From: Solitalea longa
GTDB taxonomy: Bacteria > Bacteroidota > Bacteroidia > Sphingobacteriales > Sphingobacteriaceae
NCBI RefSeq assembly: GCF_002920915.1
Contig: NZ_PQVF01000003.1
Location: forward strand, 124,001-188,000
Length of the DNA stretch: 64,000 nucleotides
Direction: 5' to 3'
The notes under the pieces were generated by a model. That model had not been told where the DNA came from. It did not search any database and saw nothing but the letters and a program-made list of their open reading frames with translations. This document shows positions 27,001 through 33,515 of this stretch, in pieces (positions within the stretch are counted from its first letter, which is position 1; the number at the start of each line of letters is the position of its first letter). Position numbers and translations under genes: made by a program.

Positions 27001-27637
27001 CATTTACAGCTATCGTTGGGCCGGATTAAGCGAAGATGGACTTCCACAGGTGTATAATGAAAATGGAGAGAAAATGTTGTATTCCCCGGGTTCATTAGAG
27101 TCGATCGTTTACAGTGGTTCAACCGTTCCTACTTATTCAGGTTCATTTAACAACCTATTGGATTATAAGAATTTCACTTTTTCGTTTTTGTTGACATTTG
27201 AAGGCGGTCATAAAATGAGGAACTCGTTTCTGCCAATGCTAGGTAACAGTTATAACAGCGCGGTGTTTAGTTACGTTTCACAAATCGGCCCGGTAAACAA
27301 AGACATTGTGAACAGATGGAAAAGCCCGGGAGATGAAGCCAAAACGGATGTGCCTAGAGCCGTTTTTGCAGAAGATCCAAATTATAGCAGTGATAGCTAT
27401 GAGATCTATCGTAATGCTGATATCAATGTATTAGATGCATCTAATATCCGTTTACGTAATATTTCTTTGGCCTATACACTTCCTCAGAAACTCACTAAAA
27501 AAGCCGCACTCTCTAATGTTCGCTTACAGTTTAATGCCGAGAACCTCTTTACTATTGCTAAAAGTGAAACGGCTAAGTACCTGTTAGATGGTTTCCGTTC
27601 TCCAAATTATGTATGGGGAGTTTACATGAACTTTTAA
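24074..27637 (+). CDS. SusC-type TonB-dependent transporter with STN domain
   Basis: Outer-membrane importer. I chose the ATG at 24074 because the context (ACAAATGTA) and the following M-Y-K-I match the start of the STN-SusC at 61963; an in-frame ATG at 24050 would add eight residues. After a long N-terminal extension and a signal peptide ending STYAQ come the STN signalling domain (LVTVFDKISDQTGYDFVV), a carboxypeptidase-regulatory-like beta sandwich (VTGKVADDMGIPLSGAVIKV), the plug (PLYVIDGFPVENTRYS, ETITVLKDAAAASIYGARAA) and a 22-strand barrel. The STN domain ties it to the FecR/sigma pair upstream. It is followed after about 20 bp by its SusD partner. Cargo is unknown. Confidence 0.95.
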   Translation: MYKICTQLLCDIRSQHKPWRVMKLTFLLVLAAIMQVSASTYAQRITLSVKNAELVTVFDKISDQTGYDFVVTNSILKRAGKVTLDVKNVELKEVMEQIFKNQPFEFSINNNTVLVKKKPAPHAVTIVSPVATIDVTGKVADDMGIPLSGAVIKVKGTSIQTSANENGEFTLRNVDENAVLIISFLGYKTREVKASKDLGTLFLAIDQNELKEVSVSTGYQTIPKERVTGSFSSVPAKELEHQRLSNINSLLEGRIPGYNNGVIRGTTSMNGVTTPLYVIDGFPVENTRYSASGNIEESVPGLNLEDIETITVLKDAAAASIYGARAANGVVVIVTKKGKKGKPQVSFSSTFTMSPYKLYTNNITNSADIVALEKEWAANNPNLQGSGAADYANSLLENAVYPSQGINSLLRYYSGSLSTTELDTKLNQLSAGGYQYYDDVKNYSKRDPFFQQYNLNIANATDKNSLYSSVTYRNNKFEDKYSDNESLGLNLKNTTFFNKWFTLELSNYFDYGKTNRQSYSTLSPGYSFQAYDRLVNADGSHFTSTAESRLSANTMSLINDYNLYNMDINALDEQQMNVGESKSYSNRSFIKLKADITKWLSFSPTFQYEFGNDRLNQLYNKNSYYVRNRVNGFASYSADKGFNYNLPYGNIFEDQNQYTSSYNFRQQFNVDKTFGQKHNLTAIVGSEIRNAKLEYKSGNLYNYDPTVLSFDLIDAKELANVDGAILGGQYFSSSDIALQRETVNRFVSLYSNAGYSYDDRYLATASIRWDRSNLWGTNSKYQNKPLWSVGAGWNIHREAFFNVKWVDLLKLRASYGISGNIAKDAAPYMTAYYYANNNVGGLQGSISARPNPLLSWEKTGTTNIGVDYGFFQNRLTGSIDFYSKKGENLLANTMGVPTEGFGYSTYSINNGEMLNKGVEVSLSADIIRKSNIRWNTTLQYAHNKNEVTYVNVEAPVYFLQLDYPEAYPRIGNPYQAIYSYRWAGLSEDGLPQVYNENGEKMLYSPGSLESIVYSGSTVPTYSGSFNNLLDYKNFTFSFLLTFEGGHKMRNSFLPMLGNSYNSAVFSYVSQIGPVNKDIVNRWKSPGDEAKTDVPRAVFAEDPNYSSDSYEIYRNADINVLDASNIRLRNISLAYTLPQKLTKKAALSNVRLQFNAENLFTIAKSETAKYLLDGFRSPNYVWGVYMNF

Positions 27638-27659
27638 AGGTTAGTTGAGAATCATTAAA

Positions 27660-29084
27660 ATGAATCAAAAGATGAAAAAGAAACTATCAGTCACTATAAA
27701 AATTATGGCGGTGCTTATGGTAGCCTGCCTGAGCAGCTGTAATGATTTTTTGGAAATTGTGCCCAAAGGTGAAAAAATACCCACTACGTTAGCTGATTTC
27801 GACGCCCTTTTGCGCGACGAGTATGGTAATCAGCGTACAGATATTACTCAAGCTACACTCTTGCTGAACGATAAGTTCGAATCGACTTCAAACTTAAATT
27901 ATTACAAATTATACAGCGCAAATTATTTCTGGCAGGAAGATGCCGATCGTATTGCTTTTAATAACAGTGATGAAGGAACCTATTACAACAGTTATATGGC
28001 TATTTCCACCAGTAACCTGATCATTGAGCATGCCGCAGAAGCAACCGAGGCAACTGAAGCTGATAAAAAGCAGTTGATAGCACAGGCTAAATTTTTAAGA
28101 GCAACCAACTATTTCGTACTGGCCAACTACTACGCTGATACGTATGAGGAAGGTAATGCTGAAAGTAAACTTTCAGTTCCCCTTATTACCAGTGCAGATA
28201 TTGGAGCGCCTTATACCCAGGTGAGTATTAAAGAAATTTACGCTTTTATACTTAAGGACATTGAAGAAGCTATTCCAGATTTAAGGGCTGCAGGAGCTAC
28301 CATTTTACACGCAAATTTAGGAGCGGCATATGCGCTTTCGGCTCGTGTTCATTTGCAAATGGGGCAGTACGATCAGGCGCTGGCGGCAGCTAATCAAGCC
28401 TTAGCGCAAAATGATAAATTGTTCGACTGGACAGCATTTTATAATCAATATAAAACGCAAATAGAGCAACCCAATGTCTATACAAATGCTCCATCGCCAA
28501 TGGGTTATGACTATGTTGAAAATTACAATTTCCGCCACGGTGTTAGTTATTTTGCAGGCAATGAAACCAACATCAGAACCGATCGGGCTACCCGTTTTGA
28601 ACAAGGCGATGCTAAGTTCGCTTCCCGTTGGAAAGTAAGAACTGTTGGGGCTGATACTTACTGCAAAAGTATTATCCGTGGTTTTTTCAATTATGGAGGG
28701 ATGACCACTACCGAAGTTTACTTAATCAAGGCTGAATGTTTGGCTCGAAAGGGAGATATTACGGGCGCCATGAGCACCTTAAATACCGTGCGTAAAAAGC
28801 GTATTCTTTCTTCCTATTATGCTGATCTGACAGCCACAACCACACAAGAGGCGGTAAAACTAATTCAACGCACAAAAGGGAATGAACTTATTTTGGGCAT
28901 TACGCCATTTGCTGATATGCGCCGATTGAATAAAGATCCTGATTATGCAAAAACCTTAAGTAAAACCGAGAATGGAAGCAACCTGTCGCTTTCCCCAACA
29001 TCGCATATGTGGACAATGCCATTCCCGCAAGGGGCTATTAAAAACCCGGGAAATGGAACCCTCAATCAAAATGTAAACAAGTAA
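27660..29084 (+). CDS. SusD/RagB-type surface lipoprotein
   Basis: Lid and binding lipoprotein that closes over the SusC barrel. The signal peptide has the lipobox LSSC followed by NDFLEIVPKGE, typical of SusD. The start is taken at ATG 27660; a TTG at 27645 adds five residues and the ATG at 27672 gives the shortest signal peptide. TPR-like helices follow (AQAKFLRATNYFVLANYYAD, AAYALSARVHLQMGQYDQAL), and the C-terminal SusD region ends in FADMRRLNKDPDY. The protein is about 475 residues. It is paired with the SusC gene just upstream. Confidence 0.93.
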   Translation: MNQKMKKKLSVTIKIMAVLMVACLSSCNDFLEIVPKGEKIPTTLADFDALLRDEYGNQRTDITQATLLLNDKFESTSNLNYYKLYSANYFWQEDADRIAFNNSDEGTYYNSYMAISTSNLIIEHAAEATEATEADKKQLIAQAKFLRATNYFVLANYYADTYEEGNAESKLSVPLITSADIGAPYTQVSIKEIYAFILKDIEEAIPDLRAAGATILHANLGAAYALSARVHLQMGQYDQALAAANQALAQNDKLFDWTAFYNQYKTQIEQPNVYTNAPSPMGYDYVENYNFRHGVSYFAGNETNIRTDRATRFEQGDAKFASRWKVRTVGADTYCKSIIRGFFNYGGMTTTEVYLIKAECLARKGDITGAMSTLNTVRKKRILSSYYADLTATTTQEAVKLIQRTKGNELILGITPFADMRRLNKDPDYAKTLSKTENGSNLSLSPTSHMWTMPFPQGAIKNPGNGTLNQNVNK

Positions 29085-29103
29085 AATTTTAAAGCGATTG
29101 ATT

Positions 29104-30267
29104 ATGAAACTCAATATAAAAAGTGTTTGCCTGGCATTGATCATTTGCCTAAGCATAACCAATGTATTTGGACAGCAAAAACCTTATACCATTACAGCCA
29201 CCATAAAAGGATTGCCTGATGGCACCAAAATGGAACTGATCCCGGGGGCCACACACAAAGATGAAAAGCCTGTGGCTGAAGCTGTAGTAGCTCAAGGGAA
29301 ATTTGCTTTTAAAGGAAACTTGGCAGAACCGCGCTTGTTTTATATAAAAACAGCAAACGCATACGGTGTTTATGCTCTAATGGTTCAGGATGGTAACATT
29401 ACACTTAGCGGCCATGCTAAACTTTCCGGGAATGGTGAGAATCAATTCTATTCTTTTGAGAGTATGGTGGTGAAAGGCAGTGCTGCTCATACTCAGTTTC
29501 TGCAAAAAAGAGCGCCACGTGAGCGACTGGATTCTATTTATTATGCGAACGATAAGGCCAATAAAGACATAAATGGAAAATTAGAAGCCGCTCATAAAAG
29601 TAAAGACACCGTTTTGGTGAAATCTTTAAAAGAATCGGAAGCCTATAAGCAATTGGAAGCCCGGGAAAGTGCTTTTTTTGATTTGGCCGGGAAAACTATC
29701 TCTAAAATAATCAGTGATAATAAAGAAACCTGGTGGGGTCCGTTTTTCGCACTAGATCTTTATAGTTATTTCCGTCCGGATGATAAACCTTTGTATACGA
29801 TGCTTTCGCAACAGGCAAAGGATAGTTATTACGGAAAAATACTGAAAGAGGAGCTTGATCCGGAAGGTTTTAAAGGAAAATCGGCACCATTGCTAGATAT
29901 AAAAGGAGAGGGAAATACGGATTTAGCTTCTTTATTAAAAGGTCATAAATATGTATTGGTTGATTTCTGGGCATCATGGTGTAATCCCTGCAGAAAATCC
30001 ATTCCGCATTTGAAAAAGGCTTATGCCGAATTAAACGATAAAGGTTTGCAAATTGTGAGTATTTCAATTGATAAAAAAGAGGCTGATTGGGTAAAAGCTC
30101 AAGGCGAAGAACAATTGCCATGGCCTAGTTTTTTAGATAAAGGAACCACCGCCAACGCCTGGAAAGTTAGAGCGATTCCTACTATGTTTTTGCTTGATTC
30201 AAAAGGTACAGTAGTAGGCGAAGGTTTGTCATTAGATGAACTATTAGCCAAAGTAAAAGCCGACTAA
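29104..30267 (+). CDS. DUF4369 / TlpA-like thioredoxin protein
   Basis: A secreted thiol-disulfide protein at the end of the SusCD operon. The start is the ATG at 29104, which gives a clean signal peptide ending NVFGQ; a TTG two codons upstream is less likely. The N-terminal region (YTITATIKGLPDGTKMELIP) is of the DUF4369 type, a middle helical part follows, and the C-terminal thioredoxin domain carries C-N-P-C at about Cys293 and Cys296 in FWASWCNPCRKSIPHLK. SusCD pairs with a TlpA partner and no glycosidase are a recurring Bacteroidota layout; the cargo may be a peptide, cofactor or metal complex rather than a glycan. Confidence 0.88.
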   Translation: MKLNIKSVCLALIICLSITNVFGQQKPYTITATIKGLPDGTKMELIPGATHKDEKPVAEAVVAQGKFAFKGNLAEPRLFYIKTANAYGVYALMVQDGNITLSGHAKLSGNGENQFYSFESMVVKGSAAHTQFLQKRAPRERLDSIYYANDKANKDINGKLEAAHKSKDTVLVKSLKESEAYKQLEARESAFFDLAGKTISKIISDNKETWWGPFFALDLYSYFRPDDKPLYTMLSQQAKDSYYGKILKEELDPEGFKGKSAPLLDIKGEGNTDLASLLKGHKYVLVDFWASWCNPCRKSIPHLKKAYAELNDKGLQIVSISIDKKEADWVKAQGEEQLPWPSFLDKGTTANAWKVRAIPTMFLLDSKGTVVGEGLSLDELLAKVKAD

Positions 30268-30329
30268 AAACTGTTTATTTTACTAAAAGACGAAAGATCA
30301 TTTCATAACCTAAATCAATAACCAACGAG

Positions 30330-30356
30330 GGGGGCATTAATGCTCCCTTTTTTTGG
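30330..30356 (+). terminator. Terminator after the SusCD-TlpA operon
   Basis: GGGGGCATT/AATGCTCCC stem, built on the palindrome GCATTAATGC with one G-T pair, followed by a run of T residues. Confidence 0.8.
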
Positions 30357-30488
30357 TTTGAATGTGATTGTTTCTAAGGAGAAAGATTATTAAGGACGTT
30401 TTATTAAAAACTGATTCGAGATAACTAATGCTATCCATTTGTAATTGTTCAGTTATGGACGTTTTGCCCTCCGCGGTCGGGCAGACCG

Positions 30489-30573
30489 AATATTCACGAT
30501 GGAACTGCGTCCAATTCCCCTTCATGCCTCACCGCAAGGGCCTGAATTGGCCAAGGTTCCTTACGTGAATATT
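30489..30573. repeat. Long nested imperfect hairpin, 85 bp
   Basis: Successive arms pair from outside inwards: AATATTCACG (30489) with CGTGAATATT (30564), GGAAC (30501) with GTTCC (30556), CCAATTC (30511) with GAATTGG (30544), and CCCTT (30518) with AAGGG (30536). The internal loops are of similar size on both sides. No coding frame spans it. It could be a structured RNA or a miniature mobile element. Confidence 0.75.
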
Positions 30574-30660
30574 GAATTGTTTTGCTCATTTATTAAAAGA
30601 TGAGCGTGTATTTACGTTTTATATTTTAGTATAAATAAAATCGATAGGTTTTTGGGAACG

Positions 30661-30785
30661 CAGGGAAGACAAAACGGCGGGCCATGGATCGGGCCTGTGG
30701 GAGGGAGCTTCGTTTTGTCTTGACTTTTTGGGTACTTTTTTGTCAAGAAAAAAGTACCTAGGCCTCGGCCGGCTATGAGGCCGAC
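30661..30785. repeat. GC-rich element with three stacked hairpins
   Basis: Hairpin 1: arms 30667-30676 (AGACAAAACG) and 30711-30720. Hairpin 2: arms 30731-30741 (GGTACTTTTTT) and 30748-30758, a perfect 11-bp stem. Hairpin 3: GGCCTC (30761) with GAGGCC (30777). Base composition is much more GC-rich than the surroundings. The second hairpin resembles an intergenic repeat I recall from other Bacteroidota genomes. Confidence 0.75.
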
Positions 30786-30822
30786 CATACTCGGGTCATT
30801 TTGGGATGGATCTTGAATTTCC

Positions 30823-30945
30823 CCGCTCGCGCGCGTTTGCAACGCGTGCGAAACATACGCTGGTGTTTGTAACACAAATAGCAACCCAACCAATAAAGCT
30901 CGAACCTACGCTCGAGCTTTATTGGTTTTTTGTGTACCTATTATC
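30823..30945 (+). repeat. Composite REP element: left REP and terminator hairpin
   Basis: Reverse REP at 30824-30855 (GCGCGTTTGCAACGCGTGCG), spacer TGTTTGTAACACAAATAGCA, and a hairpin with arms 30888-30903 and 30912-30927. One stem pair is C-G here where other copies have A-T. The hairpin lies 31 bp beyond the 3' end of the leftward hydrolase gene and can terminate it. Confidence 0.88.
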
Positions 30946-30957
30946 TGAGTGGATACA

Positions 30958-31917
30958 TCAATAAGAATCCTTCACAACTTCCTTAAGAAATTTCTCTAGT
31001 CTATTTGGCATCCAAGATTCGGAAGTAGAAATCGGAAACGCAGAATGACCTCCTCGTTTAGGCATATCAAGAAATATATGATCAGATGTTCTTGCCAAAT
31101 CGATAGGATAACAGTTGTTGGACAAAAATGGATCATTTTGAGCATTCACAATTAAAGTCGGGATACTGATCTTCTTTAGAGAATTTATGCAACTGCCCGC
31201 TGAATAGAAATCATCTAGCGAGTTAAAGCCAGAAAATGGGGCAGTGAAATTTGCGGAGAATGCTTGTATCGACTTCATTTCATCCAGTGCATTTACATCG
31301 AATATACCGGGGTGGTGAATTTCCAATTTGCGCACTTTGTTTTTTAGTTTGTTCAAAAAATTTCGAGCAAAGACGCGGTTAACCAATCGGTCAATTTTCT
31401 TCTCAGATCTGTATAAGTCGCAGGGTACAGAAAAGGCTACAACGGCTCGTAGATTTGTGGGTATACTGTGTCTCCCTGCAAAATTTAGTGCCATGTTGCC
31501 GCCTAATGAAAATCCAACAAGCACAAGTGAACTGTAGTTCTCAGCGTATTTCATCACAACAGCCTCTATGTCTTTAGTAGATCCGCCATGATAAAGCACT
31601 GGTAAACGGTTCATTTCTCGTCCGCAACTCCGAGCATGTATTGCCAGAATGTCCCATCCAAGTGCCTTAAAATGTACTGCCATTTGCTGCACATAATGAC
31701 TTCTGGAATTGCCTTCTAGGCCATGGCAGAGGATCATTAGTTTGTCATTACCACCACGAATCCAATCGAGCTCTAAGAAATCCCCATCTGGCAATTCTAG
31801 TTTTTCAGTTTGATAAAGTGTATTGTCTCGTTTTACTCCAAAAACCGGGGCTAAGGTTTGCAGGTGCCCACTGAATAGGTAAGCTGGAGGACGATAATAG
31901 GATTGTATGATTGGCAT
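30958..31917 (-). CDS. Alpha/beta hydrolase, YheT family
   Basis: A 319-residue cytoplasmic esterase-like protein. YRPPAYLFSGHLQTLAP near the N-terminus is typical of the YheT/AB-hydrolase-4 group. The oxyanion region is MILCHGLEGNSRSHY (residues 61-75), the nucleophile is Ser137 in LVGFSLGGNMAL, and the Asp and His of the triad are in NAQNDPFL (near 265) and GGHSAF (near 292). The physiological ester is unknown in this family. It is transcribed away from the acyltransferase at 32249; both may act on lipids, but that is only inference. Confidence 0.9.
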   Translation of the reverse strand: MPIIQSYYRPPAYLFSGHLQTLAPVFGVKRDNTLYQTEKLELPDGDFLELDWIRGGNDKLMILCHGLEGNSRSHYVQQMAVHFKALGWDILAIHARSCGREMNRLPVLYHGGSTKDIEAVVMKYAENYSSLVLVGFSLGGNMALNFAGRHSIPTNLRAVVAFSVPCDLYRSEKKIDRLVNRVFARNFLNKLKNKVRKLEIHHPGIFDVNALDEMKSIQAFSANFTAPFSGFNSLDDFYSAGSCINSLKKISIPTLIVNAQNDPFLSNNCYPIDLARTSDHIFLDMPKRGGHSAFPISTSESWMPNRLEKFLKEVVKDSY

Positions 31918-32248
31918 TCTTGTGTATATAATTTATAGTAGTTTTAGTTGAGATCAGTTCGTATATCAAATACGGATAAAGGAGTTGATATAGGGATAAT
32001 GGCAAAGTTACAAACTCATCTGGTCTGAGCAAATGAGAGGCAAATCTTACTCTTTAAAAATTGTACTCGATAGAACATTATATATTGAAACCCTATTCTT
32101 ATTTGGAAAACACAAGGCGTGGTTTTTGACTTCGATTGCTGCTGATTTTTCCAGATGGCTTAAAAAAACTAATTTTACCACCATGGATATAGACCATAAA
32201 TTTTGAAGAATTAACGGAAAGATTTGCCAATACGAGAGATTAATAATT
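31918..32248. other. Intergenic region between divergent genes
   Basis: AT-rich promoter region for the hydrolase and the acyltransferase. No repeat, RNA gene or clear promoter consensus seen. Confidence 0.5.
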
Positions 32249-32902
32249 ATGATTAAAGATACACCCAATAAAATTATTAAATGGTTAACCGCAAAAAATG
32301 TAGAGCGTTGGGTTTTGCGTCATTTTGCTTCTATAAAGTTTATTGGTGAACTGAAGGTAGAACAGGATCGTTCTTGCTTAATGTTAATGAATCATTATAG
32401 CTTTAATGATGGGGCAATTCTGCATCGTATTTGCCGAACGATTTTAAAAAAGGAATTAAAAGCGATGGTGATCGAGGCGCAGCTAAAAGCGTTTCCAATA
32501 TTGAAATATGTAGGTTGTTTTTCAATAAACAAAAAGTCAAGAAAAATGATTGAATCGTTAAATTATGCTGCTGAGCTGCTTCATGATCCAACAATAATGT
32601 TAGGTATTTATCCCCAGGCTGGGTTATATTCTATGCATTTAAACAAGGTACATTTTGTAAGTGGACTAGAATATATTTTAAAACGGACTCATTCAATACC
32701 TTTCCAGATTTTTTTCGGCGTAACATTGCTTGACTACCTGGAGAACTTTAAACCGGTAGCTCGGGTATACTTAAAAGAATATCAGGGGGGGCGCCATGTG
32801 GATCAAATGGAAGAAGCCTACAACCAATTTTACTTAGAATGCAAACAGAATCAACAAAGGTTATATAATCCACCTGAAAGAGTTATTGATAAGATCGGAT
32901 AA
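32249..32902 (+). CDS. Lysophospholipid acyltransferase-like protein (PlsC/LPLAT superfamily)
   Basis: A 217-residue protein. The acyltransferase HX4D motif is present as H49-YSFN-D54 in LMNHYSFNDG. FSINKKSRKM near residue 92 and GIYPQAGLYS near residue 118 stand where motifs II and III (the latter 'FPEGT') occur in PlsC, though the usual Glu-Gly is replaced, so activity is not certain. Overall order and length fit the LPLAT fold of glycerophospholipid or ornithine-lipid acyltransferases. No strongly hydrophobic segment is present beyond the first 40 residues. Confidence 0.75.
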   Translation: MIKDTPNKIIKWLTAKNVERWVLRHFASIKFIGELKVEQDRSCLMLMNHYSFNDGAILHRICRTILKKELKAMVIEAQLKAFPILKYVGCFSINKKSRKMIESLNYAAELLHDPTIMLGIYPQAGLYSMHLNKVHFVSGLEYILKRTHSIPFQIFFGVTLLDYLENFKPVARVYLKEYQGGRHVDQMEEAYNQFYLECKQNQQRLYNPPERVIDKIG

Positions 32903-32952
32903 TTTATTGATTTTTCTACCAAGCAGAATAACCCCTAGTAGTCTTAAATGCC

Positions 32953-33025
32953 CAGCTCGCGTTTGCAACGCGTGCGAAATACTGGTTAGTGGTTACAAAA
33001 TAGCAACCTAAACAATAAAACTCGA
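32953..33025 (+). repeat. Composite REP element, left half, degenerate
   Basis: Reverse REP at 32955-32980 (GCTCGCGTTTGCAACGCGTG) followed by the left arm of the terminator hairpin (AACAATAAAACTCGAGCT). The right arm is missing because the sequence switches to an ORF6N remnant. Confidence 0.8.
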
Positions 33026-33030
33026 GCTAA

Positions 33031-33153
33031 AAAGACAGAACTCCAGCCGAAAAAGTGGTGGTAGATATGGTATCGCAAAATGCGATACCATCAAAGCAAG
33101 TTTTGGGTGGAGCTTTACCTTATGCTTTCACAAAACTTGAGCAGCAGCAATAG
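33031..33153 (+). pseudogene. ORF6N-domain fragment
   Basis: A frame ending in TAG at 33151 reads VVDMVSQNAIPSKQVLGGAL followed by PYAFTKLEQQQ. This matches the end of the ORF6N domain ('SQN....K...GG.LPYAFTEQGVAML'). No start codon or N-terminal half is present. It follows directly on a broken composite repeat, so the two were joined by a rearrangement. Confidence 0.65.
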
Positions 33154-33168
33154 AGTTGGTCAAGGATA

Positions 33169-33234
33169 GTATACGTCTAGTATGCGTCTAGTATACGTCT
33201 AGTATACGTCTAGTATGCGTCTAGTATACGTCGA
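33169..33234. repeat. 11-bp tandem repeat, six copies
   Basis: Six head-to-tail copies of GTATACGTCTA, with the fifth base A or G in the order A, G, A, A, G, A, and the last copy ending CGA. A partial seventh unit (GTATGA) follows. GTATAC within the unit is palindromic. It lies 280 bp upstream of the GH2 gene and directly after the ORF6N fragment. Confidence 0.95.
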
Positions 33235-33515
33235 GTATGATCCGACCTAGGGGTAGATAGTTTGGTTACTTAGCGCGAAAAGCAAATAGTTTCGCACAAT
33301 GCTTTAACATTCAGTTTCCGGGTTAGCGGCCAATTTATTTTTTAGGGTATGTGTTGCTTAAACACTTCAAACAACGGGTGAGTAATCGTTCAACTGCAAA
33401 AAAAGCCCATTAAAGGTTAAAATATCATAAGGTAATATTCAGGTGGAGTATTAATTTGGACCTTTTGTAGTTAAGCTATCTAAGGCTTTCAACCTTTAAC
33501 AACAACATTTTACTG
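33235..33515. other. Intergenic region upstream of GH2 gene
   Basis: Promoter region of the polysaccharide locus. Contains AGTTTCGCACAAT near 33290, a scrap of the REP family. No exact TAnnTTTG motif. Confidence 0.4.

Noticed and set aside
30612-30893. A 93-codon minus-strand frame
   Set aside because: It runs through the hairpin island and the composite repeat; its AYVSHALQTRAS segment is simply the translated repeat and recurs as AYVSHALKTRAS at 16260-16451.
8142-33025. CRISPR or insertion-sequence ends for the REP palindromes
   Set aside because: Copies are irregularly spaced by whole genes and no transposase frame is enclosed, so a REP/MITE-like family fits better.
33169-33234. CRISPR array
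   Set aside because: The 11-bp units are head to tail with no spacers and there are no cas genes.
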